Positions 1 through 10,546 of a stretch of 64,000 nt of DNA are shown in pieces; within the stretch, counting starts at the first letter, position 1, and every line of letters starts with the position of its first letter. The notes under the pieces were generated by a model. That model searched no databases and was not told the origin of the DNA. It saw only the letters and a list, made by a program, of their open reading frames with translations. Where the stretch lies: assembly GCA_021399445.1 (NCBI GenBank), contig JAJTUQ010000003.1, positions 6,324,001 to 6,388,000 on the forward strand, given 5' to 3'. Both the position numbers and the translations under genes were made by a program. This stretch comes from Xylogone sp. PMI_703 (Eukaryota; Ascomycota; Leotiomycetes).

Positions 1-1177
1 ACCTAACACAGAACCGATAATCAGGGAGATACCAAGGCAAGCACCAATAGGGCCGCTCTTAAGATGATACTCCTTTGTGTATATGGTTGCAAGAGAGATG
101 GCAGGTACGATATTAATGAACGACCAGGACCAAATGTAGTACCAGAAGGTGAAGCTGACTGAAGGATATTTCAGCATGTAGAAAGAGTGCATGAAATCAT
201 CTGCGCGTAGTTTACGGCCGGGAATTAGATTGCCACGGAAATTGAAGAGCATCTCCCAATAGGTGCGTTCGTGTGTTCGAGATGCTAGGAATTCGGGGTC
301 TCTGGAGAAGAGGGTTTCAGGAAACAAAAACAGCGCAACGGTGAATGAACCAGCAACCACGATAGCGCCTAACCAGTAGTCCCATTGCCATCCTGCTGCT
401 TGACCAAGAAAGCCGCCGATAAGTGCGGCTACGTGCGCCCCGTTGGTGACAAAGATGACATACACACCTGTTTTCTCTCCTCTTTCATGGAGAAAAAATA
501 TGTCGTTGACAACGGCAGTACCGACGGACATCATCCCGCCAAATCCAAATCCTGAGATGGCACGTGTTCCCACCAACGGCCCAAAGCTAGGTGAGCAGGC
601 TGATCCAATGCTGCCGACTATGGTCATCAAACAGGCCATCAGCGTAATTGGGCGACGGCCGTAAACGTTGGTCAATGGAGTCCAGATAAATGACTGGTTC
701 TACTATTAGCTACAAACACGTACTTTGATCTTATGTCTGTAAAGACATACCGAGACGCCTCCCATAATAATTGCCGTGGTGGTGCTGTAAGCAGCCACTT
801 TCGAGTTCTTATGCATTGCTTCGCTGAGAAGCACCAAACTTGGATTGATTACAGCTGCATTGAAGGGGCCGAGGAAGGCCATGAAGCCAACCTGAACAAG
901 AACTGCCCATTTCAACCACTTTGGCCAATTCTATACCGAGTCAAAATCGGCGCGTAAACCATGCTGTGCTCTGCAAACTTACCAGAGGGTCATCCTTGAA
1001 GTTGCTAGGCTGCGGTACTAAAGGCAATCCGTGCTGGTCTACCCTAAGGGCGACGTCGCTCTTGGAGCTGCTGTTTTCTTCATCTTTCTCAAACGCGGAA
1101 GGCTGCAGATCCTTTTCATCAAGCCCCGGCTGCGACTCTGCGTGCTCGACCTCGGGTTTACCGATATCCATAGACAT
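1..1177 (-). CDS. MFS transporter, DHA1-like (3' end beyond window)
   Basis: The first 358 residues of a major facilitator transporter are visible; the gene runs off the left edge. Exons are about 1177-983, 930-751 and 699-1, joined at GT-AG introns that restore frame (DPL then NWPKWLKW; GGVS then NQSFIWTP). A hydrophilic acidic N-terminus of about 60 residues precedes the first membrane segment (WAVLVQVGFMAFLGPFNAA). The signature loop (NVYGRRPITL) and the segment GTAVVNDIFFLHERGEKTG are typical of fungal DHA1-type permeases that sit in catabolic or secondary-metabolite clusters. It is divergent from a Zn2Cys6 regulator and near a flavin monooxygenase, so uptake or export of that cluster's compound is a fair inference. 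The substrate cannot be told from sequence. Confidence 0.9.
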
Positions 1178-1753
1178 AGGAGTTGAATTACACAGCTAAG
1201 GTCTGATTGAAGATGAGAAGAAGAGAAAAGAGGAAAAAAGAAGGTAACGAAGGGGATGTTGTGATACAGCCAGCTGGTGAGGTTGGCAGATCGATCTACC
1301 CCGTTACTTGATATAACCCCCTGCTGAAGCTCGCCCGGCAGGCTGCTTCCCCAGAGTAGACGTCGTACAATGATGCACGCAAAGAGCCCGGGTACATGCT
1401 TCCACCGTGGCGGCAGGTCTTTATGCCGTTTAGCCCCCGTTTAGAGTTCTCACGCAGGGAATCTAACAGCGTGCCAGCGACCAATGCTAGATGCAGCAGG
1501 ACGAAGTTATTTCCCCGCGTTTGTGGAGATGAGAGGAAGCGGAGCCCCGGGCGGCCAATCTCTTCTCCACAGTGTTCCGCCACGCTGTGCAACTGCCGGT
1601 AATCCAGTAACAGTAATCAGCATCATACACGAGCCCTGCCTCAACGGCTCAACAGTGAGATCTCTTCTCTGCTGAGATTGCTGCTGTTGCATTCTTCCGA
1701 ATCTCGACTTCCATCTACATCTGGATCGCCCTCGACATATCCCCCCTGGATGC
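1178..1753. promoter_or_regulatory. Shared divergent promoter region, MFS / Zn2Cys6 regulator
   Basis: This 576-bp interval separates two divergent start codons, so it should contain both promoters. Short ORFs cross it, but none has a recognisable domain. I see no clear operator motif. Confidence 0.5.
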
Positions 1754-4237
1754 ATGCCCCCGCGGCCGACCGGGTTATCGCCGTCCATGGATCTTGTTGA
1801 TAGCAAGAAGAAGAAGCGTCGGATTCCCCCAAACCTTCGCAGGCGTGCGCTCGTTAGTTGTGACCGCTGCAAACAGCGCCGCGTTCGATGCATTCGTCCT
1901 GGAGAGACCGACGAGAGTGAGGAGCCTTGCCAGAACTGCGTCGAGAGTGGCGTCAAGTGTGAATCGACACTGCCGCGGAAGCAGCGCATCTATGGCAGCG
2001 TAGAGAACCTCAGTGTGCGCTACCGAGTGCTTGATGCTATCGTCAGGGGTCTCTACCCCGACCGCGATACCAGTGATCTCGAGACCTTATTCTCCATAGC
2101 AGAAGCAAACAACATACCTTTACCTCAAACTACTGGACAAAGTTCTAATGAACATGCTCTATTTCAACCTTCATCACCCGTTGATAGACGAGCTACTGGT
2201 GTTCTGGATTCTCCCAGCGCCCCGTCAACGGGAAATGACAATGTCAATCCGTTCGAAAGTCATCCAACCAGGGTCGTAGAGGAGAAGCTCGTTCCGGCAC
2301 CACACGGTGCTTCTCATTATATTGGGCCCTCAAGCTCCTTTAACTTTGTAGTCATGGTAAGAAACATGGTTGCAGAGTATAACGCAGCTTCTCGGACACA
2401 TGAACCAAATGACGAGCAAGTATCTTTGCGAGCGGACTTTGTGCGGCTTCGAGCAAGTAAAGCACTCGAACCTCATGCTGTCAGCGTAGAAGATCAAACT
2501 GGAAATCAGAAACGACAGGATCGGTATTATCTCAATGCGCCTGGAGATGTGGCCCAGAAAAAAGCAAAAGATGCTATCCGAACATTTCTTCCAACCAGAG
2601 ACGTTGCTGACGCATTGGTTGAGGCATACTTTGATCGGGTGCACCCAAACTACATGATCTTCCACCGAGGAGCCTTTCAGATCCGGTACGAGTCACTCTG
2701 GGCCGACGAGAAGAAGCCGATACAGGAATTTGAGACAGGGTTAATATGCAGTGTGTTCATGATGTTTGTCTTTGGAGCCCAAGCGCTTGAGCATCATGAT
2801 GAGCAAAAGTCGATACAGGTGCAGCGACGATACCTGGATCTCGTGCAGTGCCGGACATACCAACTTCTTCATACCACTAGTCTCCTTAACGTGCAAGCCC
2901 TCCTTCTGCTTCAGCTACACCAGCACAATGCTACGGAGAGAAATACATCATGGATGCTTCTCGGATGTGCTTCGCGCATGGCAGTCGCTCTTGGTATGCA
3001 TCGTGAAGGAGCCACGGGTGGATTTGATTCTATTGAAAGGGAAGTCCGGCGCCGCGTATGGTGGACAATATACATCTTTGAACAGAATCTGTGTACTATC
3101 CTCGGCAGGCCCTCTGCAATCGACGATTCCGAAGTCACTATCACATTACCCAAGGAAAACATCTTAGATGGAGGTGATTGTGTCCCTCCAGGATATATAG
3201 ACTACGCACTCCGTTTGGCTAAGCTCACCGCTGAGATCAAACGGAAGGTATACGCTGCTTCAAGTAATATGACAGTTGCCGAGACGCCCGATACCTCCAT
3301 TGCAAATCATCTCCTAGCAAAATTGGAATCTTGGAACCACAGTCTACCTCCATATATACAACTTGAATTCCTTTCTCCCGTCCCTAAACAACGTCGGGCA
3401 GTGCTTCTACTTCACATCCAGTACCATCACGCACAATCTCTTATTACCCGGCCTTTCATTTTGCGAAAAGCGAGGATCCTGGTAGCCCGCCAATCAGGTA
3501 AAAAGGTCAGGTCTTCAGAACTTGATACTGGTGAACTGGAACTCAGTTATGCTTGTGGCACATCTGCTCGGAAGGTCGCCGTTCTCCTGCAGCAGCTTGC
3601 CACAGGTGGTATGTTCGAAGGTATTGCATGGATAGATGCATATTATCTCTACCACTGTATACTTGTCTTATCCCTTGAATTCTTAGCTCGTCCAGCAGGT
3701 CAAAGGGATACATTAGAAGATGCAGCTCGCAAAGAAGCTGTTCGCGATGTAGTCGATGCGATTCGGAACATAAAGCTCTGCTCCACTTTTAAGATCCTGA
3801 CGCAGGTGGCTATGCAGTTAGCCAAGATTGTTGGCATCTTTGATGACGCTACCACAGATAATTACCAGGAAGCTGAAGCCACCGGTAGTAGGGCCTCCCA
3901 ACACCAGCAAATCCCGGCAACTACAGACCCAAGGCAGCAGGGCGATGTCGACAATATGATTAACCAATGGTTCCAAAACGAGAGCATGAACCACTTGCCC
4001 TGGGACATCTTTGGGGATGATAACTATGGGATATTCAACGATTTATATAACCCTGATATGCCAATGACGAGCACATTGAGTGGTTATGTAGCACCAATTG
4101 AGGGTGACTTTACAAGGAGGCCTTTCACGGGTTCACCAAGTATATATCCGGGATGGAGTTCTGTTGAAGAGTCGTATACACAGTCTAATAAGAGTAGCAG
4201 TGGCGGATTCAGTCCAACTAATAACACGAAGGGATAA
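1754..4237 (+). CDS. Zn2Cys6 fungal-specific transcription factor
   Basis: Single-exon gene, 827 residues. A basic stretch (SKKKKRR) precedes a Zn2Cys6 cluster at about residues 36-70 with spacing CX2CX6CX12CX2CX6C (begins CDRCKQRRVRC, ends CQNCVESGVKC). The middle third carries the fungal_trans homology region (for example VEAYFDRVHPNYMIFHRGAF, then RRRVWWTIYIFEQNLCTILGRPSAI). The C-terminus is rich in Ser, Asn and Gln, as in activation regions. The start could also be the internal Met about 12 residues downstream. It should be a nuclear DNA-binding regulator, probably of the adjacent transporter, monooxygenase and hydrolase; that target set is inferred from position only. Confidence 0.93.
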   Translation: MPPRPTGLSPSMDLVDSKKKKRRIPPNLRRRALVSCDRCKQRRVRCIRPGETDESEEPCQNCVESGVKCESTLPRKQRIYGSVENLSVRYRVLDAIVRGLYPDRDTSDLETLFSIAEANNIPLPQTTGQSSNEHALFQPSSPVDRRATGVLDSPSAPSTGNDNVNPFESHPTRVVEEKLVPAPHGASHYIGPSSSFNFVVMVRNMVAEYNAASRTHEPNDEQVSLRADFVRLRASKALEPHAVSVEDQTGNQKRQDRYYLNAPGDVAQKKAKDAIRTFLPTRDVADALVEAYFDRVHPNYMIFHRGAFQIRYESLWADEKKPIQEFETGLICSVFMMFVFGAQALEHHDEQKSIQVQRRYLDLVQCRTYQLLHTTSLLNVQALLLLQLHQHNATERNTSWMLLGCASRMAVALGMHREGATGGFDSIEREVRRRVWWTIYIFEQNLCTILGRPSAIDDSEVTITLPKENILDGGDCVPPGYIDYALRLAKLTAEIKRKVYAASSNMTVAETPDTSIANHLLAKLESWNHSLPPYIQLEFLSPVPKQRRAVLLLHIQYHHAQSLITRPFILRKARILVARQSGKKVRSSELDTGELELSYACGTSARKVAVLLQQLATGGMFEGIAWIDAYYLYHCILVLSLEFLARPAGQRDTLEDAARKEAVRDVVDAIRNIKLCSTFKILTQVAMQLAKIVGIFDDATTDNYQEAEATGSRASQHQQIPATTDPRQQGDVDNMINQWFQNESMNHLPWDIFGDDNYGIFNDLYNPDMPMTSTLSGYVAPIEGDFTRRPFTGSPSIYPGWSSVEESYTQSNKSSSGGFSPTNNTKG

Positions 4238-4424
4238 TGTATTTAGAATTGCTCGCCCAATGCAACCTATGACACAATAAGAAAGGATAAATGCCTGTCT
4301 GGCCCTGTACTAGAAACAAAAAAGAATTACTGATATGTTATGAAGCTTATGTTCCATATTGCTGTATGTAAATTCAGCCAGATTATATATCTAAAGACAT
4401 TCTGCTCTGGTAAACAATCTCAAC

Positions 4425-6055
4425 CTATGCTTTTAAGCTAACCTGTTCTAAGCTCGGCTTCCCAAACGCAGCACTGTCCAAATCAGTTCGCTCCTGTCTT
4501 TCCAACTTCGAAACATACTTGTCTAGCTCTGCATATGCATCATATCCAAACAACTCGTCCAGGAACTCCTTCTGGCTACGAATATTCCTGTGACCCTCCC
4601 ATATACCCGGATGGCTCAGAAGATACTGGTCCCTATCAGCTTGTTTCTCTCCGTCGGGCATCTGCGTAAAGTATCGCGATCCGATGGATGCATTGGCGAC
4701 CTTGGCTGTACGCTTGATACGGAGCTGCTCGTATGCCTTGAGTACCTTGGGGAGGGTCTCCTTGGTTGGATATCTCTCAAGAAGGCCTCCTAGGATGGCA
4801 GAATCCTCGATACCCATAGCAGCTCCTTGTGCGAGATATGGTGTCATGGCGTGAGCGGCGTCGCCGATGAGGCAGAGTTTCTGGGAAGGGTGCACCCAAC
4901 TTGGGAGCTCTTCGTGAGTGTAGAGCTAGATTCACATTAGTAAGACAAGCAAAAATTAGGGAGGTTTCAACTGACTCTCCATTCTAAAACTTCATCGACA
5001 TACTCCAACATCTTGTCGATTCTATGCAGCGTCAGTTCGGGTGCTAATAGAGGGATGTGGCTTCCAAACAAACCTTGGGTCCCAATTTTTGAAGCTAGCG
5101 CGGACTTCATGGTTATCTCCAATCTTCTGATTAACTCCGTCGGGCATGTTAACATCGCATCTATACCTTGTCAGCATCTACTCGTTCAAGTATAGATGTC
5201 TTCGTTACATACGTAAAGACAAAATTTATAAGCGTCTCCTCAACTCCCTCTAGAAGATAGGAAAGGATTGTCCCATAAGGACCAATCCAATGGTTGTTTC
5301 GGGGAACCGTAATCAGTTCCTCAAGCTCTGGAATTCCTTCCAACTTTTTCACCGGGAGAGTAACCCGATAGACCATCTGTCCAGTTGGAACTGGAGGGCC
5401 AGGTCTTCCCATAACTATCTCACGCGCCATCGAGTGAAGGCCTTATATTGTTAGCACGGTCAACGCAACTGTGTATAGACTAACCATCTGAAGCAACGAT
5501 CAAATCACCAGCGAATACATCCCCGTTTTTAGTGGTAAGTGATGGTGCGGAAGGATCGATCTTTACGACTCTGCTGTCTAAGTGGATCTTACAGCCATAT
5601 TCCGTGGCAGCTTCAAATAAGCCTCGGTGGAGATCGGCGCGGTGAATGTGCCTATACTCGTAAGCTTTTGAAAAGTGATAAGAATAGTATTGGAACATCC
5701 AAACTCACCAGTATGGTGACATATACTCTTTATGAGCTGGTTCTTTCAACGGACACTCCACCAAAATTTGACCATTCTGCCAGCGCATCATCCGCAAGTC
5801 CACCGGTTCAGTACAATACTTTTCAATGTATTGGTCGACGCCGAGCTTTCGTAGAATTCGAGACGAGTTTGGTGAAACCTGGATACCAGCACCGATATAT
5901 GATATGGCAGGAGCGCTCTCGATAATTTCCACAGTGTGCCCTGCCTTGGCCAACGCGATGGACACTGTGAGGCCAGCCAGGCCACATCCAATAACAAGAA
6001 TATGCTAATTCCATGTCAGTAATGTATAGGTCTAGCTATAAGTCCAGTATACCAT
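4425..6055 (-). CDS. FAD-dependent aromatic-type monooxygenase
   Basis: Multi-exon gene of the salicylate hydroxylase / 6-hydroxynicotinate monooxygenase group (group A flavoprotein monooxygenases). Motifs seen: the N-terminal dinucleotide fold (ILVIGCGLAGL), the DG motif (LIVASDG) and the FAD-ribityl GD motif (CLIGDAAHAMTPYLAQGAAM). Frame and splice sites give exons near 6055-6053, 6004-5709, 5651-5485 and 5441-5213, a short exon ending FKNWDPR, then RIDKMLEYVDEVLEW and the large 3' exon. The proposed first exon is only the ATG codon before a GTATAC intron with a CTGAC branch point, so the 5' end is less certain. The enzyme would hydroxylate an aromatic or heteroaromatic substrate with NAD(P)H and O2. 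The nearby dienelactone-hydrolase-like enzyme fits a ring-degradation route. Confidence 0.88.
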
Positions 6056-6658
6056 TGTGCCGGAAAACTTCAAGTTTGTCTCTGAAATTCTGTGAACTAC
6101 AAAGTACTTTGAAATTGTAGTATGAAGATGGAAGTTTGCCAAGTGCCAGGTTAATAATCCGACAATCACAGACGTCTAGTGTTATATCTCCGCAGAAGCT
6201 GCCGCATAAACGCAGGTCCATCCCTGCTGGTGCCACGGATCGATGCATTCGAGACAATGCTTTACGATCTGTACTCAGAAAGTCAACCTCGAATACTCGG
6301 CCTAGCAAACCCCTCAATATCCGAATAACTCTGGGCAGTTTCCATGGAACGAAGCTGCATCTCATGGTGCAGAGTGCAGCGGGAGGGTTACTTTAGTGGG
6401 GGCAGGAAGCATGTATTCCTGTGCACATTGGTACCGGAAGCATGCTTTCGTCTGGCGATTGGTCCGCAGCTCATGCCGCCACATTCCCAATAGGAGCCCC
6501 AGCTTCCTCTTGTACGAACATCAGTAGGTCCAACTGCTCTCAGCTTAAAATAATACAGTTGCCTGCCTAGGTATATAGATTATGCATACTGAAAGGTCTC
6601 TTTACTAGTTGATTTCTTGCTATCTACTACCGCTTTTCCCAGCCAAGCTTTAAGCATC

Positions 6659-7560
6659 ATGGGGAGCCTTCCTGACCAGTGCTGCGATATTCCGCCTTTC
6701 AAATCCAACTATACACCCATTGGCAAAAGGATTACTCTTGATGTGAAAGGCAAAACCCCAATCGAGGTGTACCTAACCGGCCCTTCAGATAGGACTCACG
6801 CAATTATCGGCCTCTATGGTTTGTCAAATGTATAATTCTAACAGCACTAACATTAGTTAACGTCCTTTAGATATTTTCGGCATGCACAGTAACACCCTGC
6901 AGGGTGCTGACTATCTTGCCAAACAATCCGGATACCAAGTGGTTGTACCAGATTTCTTTCGAGGGTGGAGTTGGGATGTCGACAACATACCACCCCGGGA
7001 AGGGAGACCATTCTTAAACGCCAGGATCCAAGAGCGTGGGTCTTGGGATCTGGTGAAGCCTGATTTACTAGAAGTAATCAAATATCTTGAATCACAGGGC
7101 AAAACATCCCTTGGCGTAAGAAAACTCTTAATATGAGAACCGTAGGCTTAACTAACACAATAAAGGCATACGGACTCTGCTTTGGCGCCAAGAAGATTGC
7201 CCAAGGCGCCCACCTTCAGCTTTTCAAAGCAGTGGTGTGTGCTCATCCGTCTTTCTTTGTGCCAGAAGATGCGGATAACATTTCTGTTCCCATTGCTCTA
7301 TTGCCCAGCGATGGGGAGGATAAAGTCGTGATGGATGAGTTTTGGGCTCGAATACAGAAGAAATCATTTGCAGACAAGTGCTATCGAGAAAATTTTGTAA
7401 GTGCATAATTCATGTGATATATGCATCGACTAATTCGGAGAAGCATGATGTTCATCACGGATTTGCCTCGGCTCGATCGAACTGGGACGATCCGCGACTT
7501 GCGCAGAGAGCCCGGGATGCATATAACATCATGACAAAATTCTTCAAGGAGAGGCTATAG
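6659..7560 (+). CDS. Dienelactone hydrolase family protein
   Basis: Four exons (6659-6818, 6871-7115, 7166-7396, 7441-7560) give 251 residues in frame. The family core is clear: LYDIFGMHS after the first intron, the nucleophile elbow GLCFG (Cys in place of Ser, typical of DLH), an Asp in LPSDGEDK and the C-terminal His in HDVHHGF. These would form a Cys-Asp-His triad of an alpha/beta hydrolase. DLH enzymes open lactone or ester bonds of ring-cleavage products, which suits the neighbouring flavin monooxygenase. An in-frame ATG 14 codons upstream exists, but MGSLPDQCC is the usual start in fungal relatives. Confidence 0.9.
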
Positions 7561-8049
7561 ACACATGCTATGTATCAAAAATAAAAAGTTTCACACGTTA
7601 GAATTGTCCGATTATGTTGTCTAAGGCATTATTTGCAGATGATTAATCCAAGTACTCGACCCAGAGCAGCTTCAGACCGTCAACATATCCTACAATTCAT
7701 CATACTTAAATTGTCTTGGAATCTGGGAATAGCTCACATAAATAGCTAGCCATGTAGTGATTATAACCATAGGGTGGGACATGCAGTAGTTTACTCTGCA
7801 CTGATCATAGGCCCATAGAGGATGACCACGAGGTAGGAAGCTGGCCACTTAAGAATCATCTAACCACCATTCATAATGTGATCTTTATGATAATCACAAG
7901 TAGATTGAATATATACAGGGTGTATGATATATTAGAAACACTCCAAGCAATTAGACTAAGGTTTTCAAAGCTAGACTACTTTCTAATCAGTGTTTGTCAT
8001 GTCTACACATATCTATCTTGGATATCTAAGAATTTCAGGACTTTCTGCC
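7561..8049. other. Intergenic, no gene seen
   Basis: AT-rich spacer between convergent genes. It probably holds both 3' ends; no ORF here looks coding. Confidence 0.5.
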
Positions 8050-8856
8050 TCAGTTCTGAACAAGTTGATATATAATTTCAGTCTGTCGTAGGAACGACGC
8101 TCCATCATCTGCTCCATCTCTCCACGGTTCCCAACACTCACCAGAAGAGCCACGACGTTCTGCTGAAATCCGGCAGGTGGTGATTTGTGCTGGATTTTCA
8201 TCTGCATTCTCAGCGTTACTCTCAGCTATCCAGTCCACTTCAAGCAACTCCTGCCACTCCAAACCGGCTCTTTCGACAGTGATTTCATCCATAGCAGCAA
8301 GAATAGACTGTGGCTCTTCATCGCCATACAGTCGTTCCACTACCGTTAGGAAGTGCGCCCAATCAATCCCAGGTGGCAAGTAGATCATATAAAGCCGACG
8401 CTTGAGCGGGCAACCGAAATGTGAGTAGAGGCTTCGTGAATGGTTGCCAGAGTCTGAGGTAATGCCGAAGAGCAAATACGTTTCTTTGGTTTCGTTATCC
8501 CCGTAGACTTTGTCGTGATATTCGTCCTCTCCCTCCCATTCTTCATCCCATTTAATCGGCCAGTCTGGAGGAAACCATTGGGGGTGCTTTTGGTAGAACT
8601 TCACACTACAACTCCACTGGGATTTCTTATCCTGAGTCTGCGCATGATGGTGTCTTTCATCTTCTTCTCTATTCTCTTTGTGAGATTTCAACACTACTCT
8701 TTCCAATTCTTGCACATTTAAGACTGTTTCAGCGGCGTCATCTTTTATTGAGAGGGTAGAAGGCGAAATTAAACCTTGACGGAAGACCTGCTGTCCTTGT
8801 CGATTGACTAACAATATTCCGTTAGAAGGAACGATGTTTTTGGAGTCCGCTGCCAT
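8050..8856 (-). CDS. Hypothetical protein, unrecognised family
   Basis: A single open frame of 268 residues from ATG at 8856. Composition looks coding: a hydrophilic His/Asp/Glu-rich stretch near residues 60-80 (EEDERHHHAQ), a Trp- and acid-rich centre (WFPPDWPIKWDEEWEGEDEY), then LYMIYLPPGIDWAHFLTVVERLYG. No signal peptide or membrane segment is seen. The last 30 or so residues may be altered by an unnoticed intron. I do not recognise the family, and the neighbours give no functional clue because the gene lies between two clusters. Confidence 0.6.
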   Translation of the reverse strand: MAADSKNIVPSNGILLVNRQGQQVFRQGLISPSTLSIKDDAAETVLNVQELERVVLKSHKENREEDERHHHAQTQDKKSQWSCSVKFYQKHPQWFPPDWPIKWDEEWEGEDEYHDKVYGDNETKETYLLFGITSDSGNHSRSLYSHFGCPLKRRLYMIYLPPGIDWAHFLTVVERLYGDEEPQSILAAMDEITVERAGLEWQELLEVDWIAESNAENADENPAQITTCRISAERRGSSGECWEPWRDGADDGASFLRQTEIIYQLVQN

Positions 8857-9942
8857 TTCTAAGCAATACTCTCCTTTGCTTCAATGATAGCTTCCTTGAA
8901 AATTTATCAGACAGTTGGCAATACACCTGTTTATGTTTTTTACTATTCAATCGCTACTCTTCTGAAAGATGACAGCGTAAAGTTCTAGATTTGATAAAAT
9001 TGGCGCATAATTACGCCGTTCTTACGAACAGGCGGTCTAAAATTAATTAAATGGCTTACTATTCCACCGGGTGCATCTTTAGTTTTCACCGCTATATAGC
9101 TAAAACTGCTTACCAAGCTCGCTATTATTACCTCCTTAATTGTATCATGCAGGCGTATTTCGGGGGCTAGGGGCCATTGTCCGTTCCAAACTTTAATGCA
9201 AATAAGCGTTTCCAATGGGGTCAAAGTGGGCATATAGGTATGTGGATAGAGCTTGAATTGAAGATTTCAGTTTATGTGCAGAGGCTGCAGATTATTTTTT
9301 ATTAAAGTTGACCATCTGACACTCACTCGGAAACTCTCGCCTTTCTTGAATTAATATATTATTGATTTAACAAATTTTCGAATATCTAGCTATTTTTTAT
9401 ATATCTAACTACCTTATAATAGCCAGACTGTATGATAATTTATTTAAATATAACTAGCCCAAAACAAGGAGGTAAACAGTGGCTAAAGATCGTGGCCCTA
9501 TGTGCCTGAGGCCTTAAAAAGCTGAAGCATGTAGCCTGTAGATAGAGTGCTCTACAGGCCACAGAGGCCAGGCTAGATTAAGTTAATAGTTGAATCGCAT
9601 TGCTAGGTCTCTTCCTGTAGTACTAATAAATTGTATGCGACTGTGAGGTGAAGTCATACGAATTATGCGGGGTGGGGTCCGGAAACCAGAGGTTGCTGGT
9701 GCCCATAGATAAAGTGCCAGTGCCTTTAGCTCTGGCCATTTTTAACTCACTGTATGATTTCTCCGATTGCCGACTATTAGTTATCACTCCATCCCATTAT
9801 GGTTCAACAGAAAACCGAAGCGCCTCATGCTGTCGGTTATATAACGTGGTCAATCAAGAAGCATCTTTCTGCCTCCAGAGTACGTATTAATCACTGTCTG
9901 CGCTTAAGTGAACTCGACTGAGCTGCATCAAATTGTATGACC
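8857..9942. other. Intergenic with AT-rich tract
   Basis: About 1.1 kb without a supported gene. Positions 9300-9470 are strongly AT-rich with many TA-rich repeats and stops in all frames, as in RIP-degraded relics. A short perfect hairpin lies at 9534-9559. The ORF at 9648-9890 shows no domain. Confidence 0.5.
9534..9559. repeat. Perfect 9-bp inverted repeat
   Basis: Arms GCCTGTAGA and TCTACAGGC are separated by 8 nt. It lies in noncoding DNA. It could be a chance hairpin or a remnant of a small mobile element. Confidence 0.5.
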
Positions 9943-10014
9943 ATGGATACAAATCGCTCCAGACAAAAGAAAACGCGATCCAGGACCGGCTGTCTTACGT
10001 GCCGAGCGAGGAAA
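9943..10014 (+). pseudogene. Orphan first exon of a Zn2Cys6 transcription factor
   Basis: ATG at 9943 opens 24 codons ending TGCLTCRARK, directly followed by a good donor (GTGAGT). This is the typical N-terminal half of a Zn2Cys6 cluster with an intron after the RK. I searched the next 530 bp of the plus strand by eye and found no VKCDE-like second half with the other four cysteines and no fungal_trans domain. I read it as a 5' remnant of a deleted or rearranged regulator. It lies about 530 bp upstream of the decayed GH79 gene. Confidence 0.55.
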
Positions 10015-10546
10015 GTGAGTTAATAGGTCTCTCTTGAGCAGCTAAGTCGTTGAAAGCTCCTCGACTTACTTCTGAAAAATTATTAATATCGCGCTGTTGA
10101 CCTAACATCAGCCGTTTTCTTAAGAACTGAATTATGGATGTAATAGTTGGATATACAACCTCGGGTAGTATCAGGACAGCATCGCTCTGGAGGATTATCA
10201 TTATAGAAATCGGTTCGGCGAACTTGATATAGCCGATCTTCGCGAGAAGCGGTACTACCCCTGAAATTAATAGAACACCTCTGGGACATTGATCGACTAC
10301 AGAGAAGCCCGCTAAAAGATCCATTCCCCACATTCAATTGCATTTTCACACAAATGCGGGGAATATGGGAAGTCTGGGGCAGATCGGGGTATCTCTCAGC
10401 GAGTGATGGTCAACAATGTAGATCCCCGCAGCGGTCAGCACTCCCACAGAAAACTCTAAATCAAATGCCCTTGCTGCCGTGATTACACCTACTAACTCTT
10501 CAACGTCCTCTTAGGTGTCATACACCTTTATTCAACAGTTCTGAAA
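10015..10546. other. Spacer downstream of TF remnant, upstream of GH79 gene
   Basis: No continuous coding frame consistent with the upstream Zn2Cys6 exon. A minus-strand ORF (9995-10333) has no recognisable domain. The region presumably contains the old GH79 promoter. Confidence 0.4.

Noticed and set aside
10321..10360. CCCCACATTC upstream of GH79 as another CCCCACGCTA site
   Set aside because: Only the CCCCAC half matches, and such hexamers are expected by chance.
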